Below, in pieces: positions 1 through 6,986 of a stretch of DNA of 7,496 bases. Made by a program: the position numbers and the translations under genes. The notes beneath the pieces were generated by a model. The model ran no database searches. It was not told the origin of the DNA and saw only the letters and a program-made list of their open reading frames with translations. The first letter of the stretch is position 1. Each line of letters begins with the position of its first letter. Source of the DNA: Ardenticatenales bacterium (GTDB lineage Bacteria; Chloroflexota; Anaerolineae; Promineifilales; UBA4811); contig WSZX01000212.1 of assembly GCA_013139935.1 (NCBI GenBank), forward strand, positions 1 to 7,496, given 5' to 3'.

Positions 1-32
1 CCCTATGGTCAAGGGCTTCTAGGAAAACCAGT

Positions 33-112
33 AGGGGGGATTGGGGCGCTTTGCGCCCCAATCCCCCCTGCGTCTCCCCCGGCCCGGCGGGCGATTCTTT
101 TTCCACACCCTC
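33..112. mobile_element. Partial miniature inverted-repeat element (copy 1)
   Basis: The stretch opens with a perfect 17-bp inverted repeat (33-49 with 53-69) closed by a TTT loop, and ends with ttctttttccacaccctc at 95-112. That end matches the terminal inverted repeat of the complete copy at 889-1065. The hairpin tip GCGCTTTGCGC closely matches the tip of the hairpin in that copy. No matching left terminus is seen in positions 1-32, so the left end is either outside the window or degraded. There is no coding capacity. The family assignment rests on the shared right end and hairpin tip. Confidence 0.55.
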
Positions 113-222
113 TCTGACCTTTGGACACGAATTCGGACAACACCGGTATTGTCGGCACCGCAGGCGGATAGTTTTTTTGGGGGGGGACCATCGGTCGCAA
201 TGCAACCTCCAGTCGAGAACCG

Positions 223-540
223 TCATGCGGTCATTAGCTTCACATAGATCTCTTCCAGCGCTGACTCGCGCACAGATAGGTTTACCAGTGCCCAGTGGTT
301 CTCAGAGATCGAGTTGAGCATTGCCGCGATTTCGGCGACATCGTTCGACCGGAAGACGCTATTCCCATCCTACTGCTCGTGGCCCATCTCCTCGTCCGAT
401 TTGAAGACCAGCTCATACTCTCGGCGACCCAGACTTGCCCGCATTGCCTCCATAGCGCTGTACACTATCAGCTCACCCTCTTTGAGAATGGCGACGCCAT
501 CGCAGATATACTCGATTTGGTGGTCCTTTTCAAAGATCGA
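223..540 (-). pseudogene. ABC-2-type transporter ATP-binding protein, C-terminal remnant with internal amber stop
   Basis: Minus-strand translation gives the tail of an ABC ATPase. The segment HQIEYICDGVAILKEGELI matches the usual region after the H-loop (H, then E..CD.V.I...G.L). After a YELVF block comes an in-frame TAG at 370-372. The same frame then continues for 48 codons to a TGA at 223-225 and includes VRESALEEIYVKLM, the typical C-terminal 'REPSLEEIFLKL' element of this family. Walker A, the signature and Walker B are all missing, so only about a third of a roughly 300-residue protein remains. Homology fades near 540-570, where it abuts a plus-strand fragment that may come from a partner permease. 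Inference: a dead remnant of an export or lantibiotic/Na+-type ABC system. An amber-suppressed fragment is much less likely. Confidence 0.65.
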
Positions 541-570
541 GAATGGTCTCAGTTCCTCGATTCCCTGCCC

Positions 571-753
571 CTTCTGCTCATGGTCAGCATGAGCTACCTC
601 CTGGACGTATCCCCCATCACCCTGATGACCCAGTTGGCGGCCGGCGACTATGTTGCCGGCCCGGGCGACGTGGCGGTTTACGGCGCGCTGTTGGTGGCGC
701 TTGTCGGGCTGTTCCTGGCGGCCAACAAGAGGCTCATGGCGATCAAGATCTGA
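571..753 (+). pseudogene. Probable ABC permease C-terminal remnant
   Basis: The plus-strand frame ending in TGA at 751-753 encodes a hydrophobic tail. SYLLDVSPITLM is followed by a transmembrane helix (VAVYGALLVALVGLFLAA) and a short basic end, NKRLMAIKI. This is the usual look of the last helix of ABC-2-type permeases. The open frame extends upstream to 295, but that part is antisense to the ATPase fragment and does not look like protein. No ribosome binding site or start codon is evident near 571. The adjacent ATPase remnant makes a shared origin from one transporter locus plausible, but the two fragments point away from each other, so an inversion or deletion must have joined them. The permease call is an inference from hydrophobicity and context. 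Confidence 0.35.
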
Positions 754-888
754 CACTGGGCTGCCCCTTGCTCTCAAGGAGCAGTAGCCCCGGCATACGA
801 GAACTGGAACCTCACCACCACACCCCAAACTCTCCATCTCTGCCAGCAGCAGCCATGTTGTCCGCGTCCGCATCCAAAGCTCAGTCTA

Positions 889-1065
889 GAGGGTGTTGAA
901 AAAGGGGCTGCGGCGACGGGAGAGTGGCAGGGGTCGCGAAGGGAGCGCTTTGTGCCCCCTTCGCCACCCCTGCCAGCTTTCCTCACCTGCACTGCCCGCA
1001 GGCGCAAGTGTGTGCAGCAATGGAACGGCAGAGGGAACGGCGCCTCGCTTTTTTTCTACACCCTC
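889..1065 (+). mobile_element. Complete MITE-like element (copy 2) with long internal hairpin
   Basis: The element is 177 bp, bounded by near-perfect terminal inverted repeats: gagggtgttgaaaaag on the left, and ctttttttctacaccctc on the right. It is flanked by the direct repeat AGTCTA (883-888 and 1066-1071). The match extends to 9 nt (CTCAGTCTA) if the last bases of the right repeat are counted, so the exact duplication is 6-9 bp. Inside is a long hairpin: 926-948 pairs with 952-974 with two mismatches and one G.U, and the tip is GCGCTTTGTGC. There is no transposase or ORF, so it is non-autonomous. The first 36 nt are identical to the copy at 7252-7287 in the opposite orientation. The 350-bp gap between the permease remnant and lspA holds essentially only this element. 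Confidence 0.75.
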
Positions 1066-1091
1066 AGTCTATGCAACACTTCAAAGACTGG

Positions 1092-1097
1092 TAGAAT
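1092..1097 (+). promoter_or_regulatory. -10 element of lspA, likely leaderless transcript
   Basis: TAGAAT matches the -10 consensus at 5 of 6 positions and ends 7 nt before the ATG of lspA at 1105. Transcription would therefore start at or next to the start codon. No ribosome binding site lies between, which fits leaderless expression. No convincing -35 box is visible (TATGCA at 1070-1075 would be at 16-nt spacing). The folate gene at 7335 shows the same 7-nt arrangement. Confidence 0.45.
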
Positions 1098-1104
1098 AGG
1101 CCCC

Positions 1105-1641
1105 ATGGAGAATCCGACACCATCCGGGCCAACCCTCTCTCGTCCGCCCATCCGTGCCGCAATTGGGCTGGGACTGTTGCTGATGATGCTCGACCTGACG
1201 GCCAAGGCGATTGCTATCGCCAAACTACCGCCAGACAAGCTTGTACCCACGGCCATACCCTTTTTCTCCTGGCGGCTCGCCTATAACACCGGCAGCCACT
1301 ACCTCTTTGGTCCCGTTGGAGAATGGATCCCTTACCGGCTACTTATGGCAATAGCAGCGGTGGCCGTCATTGGCGTGATCGCTCTCCTGGCAAAAGAAGT
1401 GCGCCAGGCGTCCCCACCCCCACTGTTCATGACCTACTGGCTGTTGATTGCCGTCCTGACGGGGGCGCTGGCCAATTCGGTAGAGGTGGTGGCTCGAGGG
1501 CGAGCCACTGACTTTTTCATGATCCACCCCTTTCCCTGGCCCGCCAATCTGTGCGACCAGTACGTCAACGCGATTCTGTTCGTACTGCTGCCATTATCGC
1601 TCTGGTTGCAGTGGCGGATGCCCCAGTCGGCGGAAGAGTAA
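1105..1641 (+). CDS. lspA: Lipoprotein signal peptidase II, divergent (LspA family)
   Basis: This 178-residue polytopic membrane protein has the usual length of signal peptidase II, the intramembrane aspartyl protease that removes the signal peptide from lipidated prolipoproteins. Helices lie near 18-36, 77-96, 107-124 and 153-170. Family landmarks are visible in order: D30...K34 in the first helix (LDLTAKA), N61 in YNTGSHYLF, GALAN at 120-124, the RGRATDFF stretch, and WPANLCD with D151, equivalent to the second catalytic Asp. The first catalytic Asp, normally in GNxxDR, is Glu here (E127 in ANSVEV), and the following Arg is Val. The ATG at 1105 was chosen because the protein then starts where LspA normally does and a -10 box lies 7 nt upstream. 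The frame is open upstream to 952, but that part runs through the repeat element. The gene converges on the rhomboid gene with a 5-bp gap. It is either a true LspA using Glu or an inactive or specialised paralogue. Confidence 0.75.
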   Translation: MENPTPSGPTLSRPPIRAAIGLGLLLMMLDLTAKAIAIAKLPPDKLVPTAIPFFSWRLAYNTGSHYLFGPVGEWIPYRLLMAIAAVAVIGVIALLAKEVRQASPPPLFMTYWLLIAVLTGALANSVEVVARGRATDFFMIHPFPWPANLCDQYVNAILFVLLPLSLWLQWRMPQSAEE

Positions 1642-1646
1642 CCGGC

Positions 1647-2990
1647 CTATCGGCACCCGGCCGGCCCACACTTCCAGGCATCCAGGACCTGGCGCGCAGC
1701 CGTGATCGACTGGTCATCATCAAGCCCCAATGCCAGCGCTTCCTCCAAATCCGCGACACCGAGCTCCGAATGCCCCATCTCTATCTGGATCATTCCCCGG
1801 ACAAAGTGGGCAAATCCATCGCTCGGACTCAGATTCACCGCCACGTTCAGATCAATCAACGCCCGATACGGGTCTCCCAGAAGCATGTGAACCCGCCCCC
1901 GGTTGGTGTGGGCAACAGTCAGGTAGGTGGCTGCCGGTCGGCTTGCGACCACGCGGTCGAGGTCTTGCAGCGCAGCATGATACTCCCCGAGCCGAAGGTA
2001 CGCCTCGGATCGGTATAGATAGACAAGCCACGACTCGGGATCCCGCTCCAGCGCAACACTGAATTCCTGAATCGCCTCTTCCCATTCTCCTATCACAAGA
2101 TGGTCTTCTCCTCGCTGCTGGTACGCAGCGGCCGTGGATCGCTGTCGCACGTTGCCCAGCATGATCAATCCAACAGCCAGCAGCAGCGCGGCCGGCAGCA
2201 CCCACCAGCGTCGCGCCAACGAGTTGCGATCGACCACTCGAGCTGGCTGGGACGGACTCGCCGGCACCACCTCGTACTCTGGTGCTAGAACCCAGCCAAT
2301 GAGAAAACCTGCCGTTAGCCCGCCAATGTGTGCCCAGTTGTCCACCCCGGTCACGGTGAATCCAATCACCAGGTTGATACCCACAATGGAAGCCAAACTG
2401 ATCAGTCGCCGCCGACCCGGCTCGCCAAAGACCGCTCGTTGGTGAATGAAAAAGGCAGCGAGCGCACCCACCAGCCCAAATATGGCGCCGCTGGCTCCGG
2501 CCGCCAACGTCGAAGAGAATACATAGCTGACCACTATGCTCAATACACCGGCCAGCACATAGGTCGTCAGAAAGCGTTTCCGGCCAAAGAATCGCTCTGT
2601 CTCCGGCCCCAACACATAGAGCGCGTAACTGTTGAACCCCAGGTGCATCAGCCCGATGTGCAAGAACATGGCCGTGAACAATCGCCAATACTCTCCCCGA
2701 AAGATGGCCGGGCCGTACTTGGCGCCAAAATCCAGCAGCACCTCACTGTCGGTCGAACCGCCGGCCGCTGTCATCGCCACCCAGACCAGCACGTTGATGG
2801 TCAGCAAAACCCAACTGATCCAGGTCGCTCCACGCAGAATGGGCAGCCGGAGATAGACCGGCCGGGCCCTCACGATCGCCGGTCGGCTGGATGGAAGCGG
2901 CGCGCCACAACGACCACAGATGGCTACGCCGCGATAGTTGCGGGTGCCACAGCCAGGGCAATTGATCAACCGGTCGGGTAGCGATTCCAT
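1647..2990 (-). CDS. Rhomboid-family intramembrane serine protease with zinc ribbon and TPR domain
   Basis: The protein has 447 residues in three parts. (1) A cytoplasmic-type zinc ribbon, C11-P-G-C14...C25-G-R-C28. (2) A rhomboid core, residues about 57-237, with WRLFT, H111, H116 and N120 (oxyanion region, equivalent to GlpG H145/H150/N154), the nucleophile S167 in GASG, and the catalytic H221 in NWAHIGG. (3) A seventh helix (262-279) followed by about four TPR repeats (286-424). Rhomboids cleave transmembrane helices of substrates. The 6+1 helix layout with a TPR tail resembles Bacillus GluP/YqgP and would place the TPRs outside the cell (inference). The start at 2990 is preceded by GAGAGGG. 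An in-frame ATG at 3035 would add 15 residues and lies just after a possible promoter, so the start is uncertain. The gene is separate from the exporter operon upstream. The substrate is unknown. Confidence 0.88.
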   Translation of the reverse strand: MESLPDRLINCPGCGTRNYRGVAICGRCGAPLPSSRPAIVRARPVYLRLPILRGATWISWVLLTINVLVWVAMTAAGGSTDSEVLLDFGAKYGPAIFRGEYWRLFTAMFLHIGLMHLGFNSYALYVLGPETERFFGRKRFLTTYVLAGVLSIVVSYVFSSTLAAGASGAIFGLVGALAAFFIHQRAVFGEPGRRRLISLASIVGINLVIGFTVTGVDNWAHIGGLTAGFLIGWVLAPEYEVVPASPSQPARVVDRNSLARRWWVLPAALLLAVGLIMLGNVRQRSTAAAYQQRGEDHLVIGEWEEAIQEFSVALERDPESWLVYLYRSEAYLRLGEYHAALQDLDRVVASRPAATYLTVAHTNRGRVHMLLGDPYRALIDLNVAVNLSPSDGFAHFVRGMIQIEMGHSELGVADLEEALALGLDDDQSITAARQVLDAWKCGPAGCR

Positions 2991-3047
2991 TGAAACCCTC
3001 TCGAGTACACAGCCGGGCGGCCGCCCTGAACCCATCCAAGATGGTGA

Positions 3048-3075
3048 ATCGTACCGCGTTTGGTCATCCCTGCAA
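3048..3075 (-). promoter_or_regulatory. Possible promoter of the rhomboid gene
   Basis: On the minus strand TTGCAG (3075-3070), a 16-nt spacer and TACGAT (3053-3048) point toward the rhomboid gene. Each hexamer is only a partial match (3/6 and 4/6). The predicted start of transcription is near 3041, which leaves about 50 nt before the ATG at 2990 or about 6 nt before the alternative ATG at 3035. Confidence 0.3.
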
Positions 3076-3141
3076 AGCCTGCGTGGTCAGGCCAAGTCCC
3101 TTCTCATCCACCCACCCCATCTCTGTATCTTCGGTGGACTC

Positions 3142-3161
3142 GGGGGAGCTATCGCCCCCCC
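3142..3161 (-). terminator. GC-rich hairpin just after the exporter operon
   Basis: Starting 10 nt past the TAG of exporter gene B, positions 3142-3149 pair with 3154-3161. This forms an 8-bp stem with one G.U wobble and a GATA loop in the minus-strand RNA. It is well placed to end the operon transcript before the rhomboid gene. It lacks a following U-tract, so it is either a weak or factor-assisted terminator or only a 3'-end stabilising stem. Confidence 0.4.
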
Positions 3162-3170
3162 CCTGTCTTT

Positions 3171-5033
3171 CTACGCTGCCACCGGATCGGCATCTGGCAT
3201 TCTCAGCGCACTCAGCCTGCGCACACTCTCTAGCTCCTGTTCCTGGCGGAACTGCTGAGTGTAGAGCCGGTAGTAATGACCCCGAGCACGGATCAGTTCG
3301 GTGTGGGAGCCCTGCTCTGCAATCTGGCCGTCCTCAACGACCAGAATCCGGTCTGCCCGCCTGATGGTAGAGAGCCGGTGGGCAATGACAAAGCTGGTTC
3401 GCCCGTCCATCAGGGCATCCATCCCTTCCTGGATCAGCGCCTCGGTCACGGTGTCCACCGAACTGGTCGCCTCATCCATGATGAATACCTCGGGGTCGGC
3501 CAGCACCGCGCGGGCGAGGCTGATCAGTTGCTTCTGGCCAACCGAGAGCCGGCCCCCTCCCTCGCCAACCTCCCCCTCATACCCATCCTGCATCGTGACG
3601 ATGAACTCGTGGGCGCGAGCGAGGCGGGAGGCCGCCTCCACCTCTTCGTCGGTGGCATCCAACCGGCCGTAGCGGATATTCTCGCGGATGGTGCCGGAGA
3701 ACAGGTGCGGCGTCTGCAAAACGATCCCAATCCGCGACTGAATCGCATTAAGTTGCAGCCCGGTATAATCCTGGCCGACGAGGCGGATCGTGCCCCGCGT
3801 GGGCTCGTAGAAGCGACAGATCAAGTTGATGATCGTCGACTTGCCTCCACCGGTCGGACCGACCAGCGCAATCGTCTCACCGCGCTTGACCTTGAGGTTC
3901 AAGCCCGCCAGCACCGGTTTGTCTTCTTCGTAAGCAAAGTGCACGTCATCGAACTCGATTTCACCTCTGATCGTCCCTGGATCGGTGGCGCCCTCTCGAT
4001 CGGCCACCTCTGGCTGGGCGTCGATCAGCGAAAAGACCCTCTCGGCCGAAGCGACTGCATCCTGCGTCGAAGCCCACACCCGGGCCATGTCCTGGATTGG
4101 CCACAGCATAAAGGCAATGTATGAGACAAACGCCTGAATGCCGCCCACCGTCAGACCCGCGACTCCGAGGAGATTTCGATTCTCGATCTGCGTCTGGTAG
4201 CCACCGTACCATACCACTGCCCCCAAGGCCAGCGATCCGATGATCTGAACTGCGGGCAGAAAGAGCGCCGACAGCCAGGCCGCCCGGTATGATGCCCGGT
4301 ACATCACAGATGACTCCTCGCCAAACTCTTCCAGGTTTCGCTCCTCGCGGCAAAGCGACTTGACCACGCGAACTCCAGTGATGTTCTCGTTATAGGCCCC
4401 GGTGAGCTTGGAGTTCTGCTTGCGGACCCGGCGAAACTGGACGATGATCCGCCTCTGGAACTGGACCGCGACCAACAACATCATTGGGATCACACCCAGA
4501 ACAACCAGCGCCAACCTCCAGTTGATGATCATCATGAAGAACAGCGCTGTGGTGACGTTCATGAGGCCCCAGGTCACGTCCAGCAGGCCCCAGGTCACCA
4601 ACTCGGAGATCTTGCCCGAATCCGAGGTAACTCGGGACATGATCCAGCCGACCGGCGTACGGTCAAAGTACGAGAACGACAATGCTTGCAGGTTGTCAAA
4701 CATCTTTTTCCGCAGGTCATAGTGGATGCGCTCACCCAGGATACCCGCCATGTAGATAAAACCAAAGACAGCCGCTACCTGAATGATTGACAGCACGCCA
4801 TAGATTGTCAGAACCTCAACCAACCGCTCCCGGTCACCGGCCATGATCCCTTCATCGATTATTAGCTTGCTCAGGTACGTAAAGACCGAGTCCTGCGCCG
4901 AGACCAGGCCGATACAGGCCAGAAACCCAACTACCCACCGCCAATGCGGCCGGGCCTGGGCCAGGATTCGGCGCACCGTCTGGCCGCTGAATCCAGTGGT
5001 GAATTCCTCTTCCTCAAATCGTATGTCCGACAT
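3171..5033 (-). CDS. ABC exporter half-transporter, subunit B (catalytic Walker B, variant signature)
   Basis: This 620-residue half-transporter has an N-terminal six-helix exporter domain (about 30-330) fused to an ATPase domain (about 355-595). ATPase motifs are Walker A GPTGGGKST (392-400), Q-loop Q440, signature LSVGQ (496-500, second Gly replaced by Val), Walker B VFIMDE with the catalytic E521, D-loop SSVD and H-loop H552. It overlaps gene A by 20 bp. Its own ribosome binding site, AGGAG (5047-5043), sits 9 nt before the ATG inside the end of gene A, so translation is coupled or closely timed. In TM287/288- and BmrCD-type heterodimers the subunit with the true catalytic Glu carries the altered signature, which is exactly the pattern here. 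The expected role is ATP-driven export of drugs or lipids at the inner membrane. The substrate cannot be told from sequence. Confidence 0.93.
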   Translation of the reverse strand: MSDIRFEEEEFTTGFSGQTVRRILAQARPHWRWVVGFLACIGLVSAQDSVFTYLSKLIIDEGIMAGDRERLVEVLTIYGVLSIIQVAAVFGFIYMAGILGERIHYDLRKKMFDNLQALSFSYFDRTPVGWIMSRVTSDSGKISELVTWGLLDVTWGLMNVTTALFFMMIINWRLALVVLGVIPMMLLVAVQFQRRIIVQFRRVRKQNSKLTGAYNENITGVRVVKSLCREERNLEEFGEESSVMYRASYRAAWLSALFLPAVQIIGSLALGAVVWYGGYQTQIENRNLLGVAGLTVGGIQAFVSYIAFMLWPIQDMARVWASTQDAVASAERVFSLIDAQPEVADREGATDPGTIRGEIEFDDVHFAYEEDKPVLAGLNLKVKRGETIALVGPTGGGKSTIINLICRFYEPTRGTIRLVGQDYTGLQLNAIQSRIGIVLQTPHLFSGTIRENIRYGRLDATDEEVEAASRLARAHEFIVTMQDGYEGEVGEGGGRLSVGQKQLISLARAVLADPEVFIMDEATSSVDTVTEALIQEGMDALMDGRTSFVIAHRLSTIRRADRILVVEDGQIAEQGSHTELIRARGHYYRLYTQQFRQEQELESVRRLSALRMPDADPVAA

Positions 5034-6825
5034 GGCCCACTTCTCCTACACTGTGCTCGACCTGTGCCTGAAGCTCATATATCTGCTTGTAGAGCCCATC
5101 TTGCTGAATCAACTCCCGATGAGCGCCCTGCTGGACGATACGTCCCTTGTCCAGCACCAGGATCTTGTCTGCCTGCATGATCGTTTGGATGCGATGCGCG
5201 ATGATGAAACTGGTTCGCCCTTCCATCAGCCGTTCCAGCGCTTCGCGGATAAGAGCCTCGGTTTCGGTGTCCACCGATGAAGTCGCATCATCAAGCACCA
5301 GAATCCGGGGGTCCTTGAGCAACGTGCGGGCGATCGCCACTCGTTGCTTCTGGCCGCCGGAGAGGGTAACCCCTTTCTCCCCAACCAGCGTGTCGTACCC
5401 CTCGGGAAATGAGAGGATGACGTCGTGGATTGCGGCCGCCTGGGCGGCCTCCTCGATCTCTTTGTCCGTCACCTCCCGCCCTGAGCCGTAGGCGATATTC
5501 TCGCGGATAGTACGAGAAAAGAGGAACGGTTCCTGCTCCACAATCCCGATCTGCTGCCGCAGCCAATGAATCGGGTATTCGACCAGTTCCGTCCCATCCA
5601 GCGTCAGGCTGCCGCAGTCATAATCGTAAAAGCGGGGCAGCAGGTTCACCAGGCTGGACTTGCCCGACCCGGTGGGGCCAAGCAGCGCCACTACCTGACC
5701 TGGCTCGCAACGGAACGAGACATGGTCCAACACATGTTCCCCCTCCTTGTACTCAAAGCAGACGTCGTCAAAAACGATTTCCCCGCGTAGGCGGCCATTG
5801 TGCTGGCCCGAAACCATATCCTCGCGCTTCTCGCCGATCACATCCGCCACACGCCGGTAAGAGACCAGCGCCGATGATGCCTGAACGATGATTCGGCCCA
5901 GGTTGCGCATCGGCCAGATGATCCAGATGACCATCCCGGCGATCGCCACGTAGGTGCCCACGGTGATGGTTCCCTCAATGGCCATCCGCGCGCCCAGATA
6001 GTAGATCAGCAACATCTGCAAAGTACACAGGACGTCAGAAGCAGGCCAGTAAAGCGAGTGCATAACCAGCAGTCGGCGACCCCGCTGATACTTTTCCCAA
6101 TTTTCCTGTTCGAACCTGTCCCGCTCGAACGGCTGGCGCGCAAAAGCGCGAACCACCCGCACGCCGGTCAGGTTCTCCTGGAGCCTGGCAGAGAGCACCG
6201 CCTCCTGCTCCTGATAACGCTCATACGCCTTGGAGATGCGCCCAAAGAACCAGAGCGAGAGCACGAGGACAAACGGCATGAATAGAATGGAGAGCAGGCC
6301 GAGCTTGGCATTCAAGCTCACCAGGGCGGCCAGGTTGAATACGAACAGCGCCAAGATCCGCCCGATCTCGACCCCCTGTTCCGCGTAAAAGCGGCGCATC
6401 GCTTCCACATCAGAGGTGACCCGCTCAATCAGTTCGCCCGTCCGCGTCCGATCGTGGTACTCAAATGGCAGTCGCTGCAGATGATCGTAAAGATAATCAC
6501 GCAAGCGGCGGGTGATTCCTTCGGCCGTCTGGGCAGCCAGCTTGCCGCGCAGAAAGGTAAAGCCACCCTCAACCACCGCGAGACCGATGATTCCCAGCGC
6601 CAGGAGCCAAACCCGATCAAGATGCAATCCCTTGCCCAGTACATCATCCACCAGGTACCGCAGCAGAAAAAAGGTGACCGTTCGGGCAGCCGCCGCCACC
6701 GCAATACTCAGTACGGCACCCACATAGGACAAGCGGTAGCCGGTCATCATCCGCCACAGACCTACCAGCCGGTTTGCGGCAACCGCGTTCTGGAGATCAA
6801 ACCGTTGCATTGTCTTTTCGTTCAT
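5014..6825 (-). CDS. ABC exporter half-transporter, subunit A (degenerate Walker B)
   Basis: This 603-residue half-transporter is the first gene of the exporter operon. The exporter-type membrane domain covers about 25-325 and the ATPase domain about 348-585. Motifs are Walker A GPTGSGKSS (383-391), Q-loop Q431, signature LSGGQ (488-492, canonical), Walker B ILVLDD with D513 where the catalytic Glu is expected, D-loop SSVD and H-loop H544. With subunit B this gives one consensus ATP site (B's Walker motifs with A's LSGGQ) and one degenerate site (A's Walker motifs with B's LSVGQ). This is the asymmetry known for TM287/288 and BmrC/BmrD. The ATG at 6825 is supported by AGAGGTG (6838-6832), 6 nt upstream; a second ATG at 6810 is less well placed. 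Expression probably depends on the leader at 6826-7166, which contains tandem terminators. Confidence 0.93.
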   Translation of the reverse strand: MNEKTMQRFDLQNAVAANRLVGLWRMMTGYRLSYVGAVLSIAVAAAARTVTFFLLRYLVDDVLGKGLHLDRVWLLALGIIGLAVVEGGFTFLRGKLAAQTAEGITRRLRDYLYDHLQRLPFEYHDRTRTGELIERVTSDVEAMRRFYAEQGVEIGRILALFVFNLAALVSLNAKLGLLSILFMPFVLVLSLWFFGRISKAYERYQEQEAVLSARLQENLTGVRVVRAFARQPFERDRFEQENWEKYQRGRRLLVMHSLYWPASDVLCTLQMLLIYYLGARMAIEGTITVGTYVAIAGMVIWIIWPMRNLGRIIVQASSALVSYRRVADVIGEKREDMVSGQHNGRLRGEIVFDDVCFEYKEGEHVLDHVSFRCEPGQVVALLGPTGSGKSSLVNLLPRFYDYDCGSLTLDGTELVEYPIHWLRQQIGIVEQEPFLFSRTIRENIAYGSGREVTDKEIEEAAQAAAIHDVILSFPEGYDTLVGEKGVTLSGGQKQRVAIARTLLKDPRILVLDDATSSVDTETEALIREALERLMEGRTSFIIAHRIQTIMQADKILVLDKGRIVQQGAHRELIQQDGLYKQIYELQAQVEHSVGEVGHVGHTI

Positions 6826-6853
6826 CGATCACACCTCTATCAAGAGAGCAACG

Positions 6854-6888
6854 GCCGGCAAAGGAGGGATGGATATCTCCTCGCCGGC
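6854..6888 (-). promoter_or_regulatory. Hairpin in the exporter 5' leader
   Basis: GCCGGC at both ends (6854-6859 and 6883-6888) encloses AGGAG/CTCCT, which also pair, giving about 11 bp with a small internal loop and a 10-nt apical loop. It lies 29 nt upstream of the gene A start codon and leaves that gene's ribosome binding site (6838-6832) unpaired. It may shape mRNA stability or translation. No switch partner is evident. Confidence 0.3.
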
Positions 6889-6954
6889 ACTTCCGTCGTT
6901 CGGCACATTCCGGTCGTGATTGACAAGCATCCCGTGTTGCATCACAAATTGCAG

Positions 6955-6983
6955 AAAAAAAGCCGCTGGCTCGCGCCGCGGCT
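6955..6983 (-). terminator. Leader terminator 2 (tandem with terminator 1)
   Basis: In the minus-strand RNA, AGCCGC and GGC (6983-6975) pair with GCC and GCGGCT (6970-6961), with a single bulged A. The stem is closed by a GCGA (GNRA-type) tetraloop and runs directly into a U-tract (6961-6955). This is a well-formed intrinsic terminator only 4 nt after the U-tract of terminator 1. Both read on the exporter strand, upstream of the exporter genes. Its 5' arm is also perfectly complementary over 10 nt to the 3' arm of terminator 1. Confidence 0.75.
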
Positions 6984-6986
6984 GGC

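Noticed and set aside
172..186. T7G8 homopolymer tract
   Set aside because: It is striking, but no hairpin precedes the T-run in a useful position and no gene is attached. It may be a slippage-prone tract or sequencing artefact.
295..570. N-terminal half of a 152-codon plus-strand open frame
   Set aside because: It is the exact antisense of the recognisable ABC ATPase remnant on the minus strand. Only the hydrophobic tail after about 571 looks like protein.
1852..2688. A 278-codon minus-strand frame inside the rhomboid gene
   Set aside because: It is in a shifted frame of a clearly coding gene, rich in Arg/Gly/Cys/Ala and without domain signals; typical shadow of GC-rich coding sequence.
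3276..4124. A 282-codon plus-strand frame opposite exporter gene B
   Set aside because: It is antisense to the conserved ATPase domain. Its residues are composition-driven and there is no ribosome binding site or motif.
6829..6942. A 37-codon minus-strand frame in the exporter leader, ending TGA 3 nt before the gene A start codon
   Set aside because: It has no ribosome binding site (the upstream sequence is the U-tract of terminator 2 and ctgcaatttgtg), the peptide looks unstructured, and gene A has its own AGAGGTG. The close junction is suggestive but not enough.
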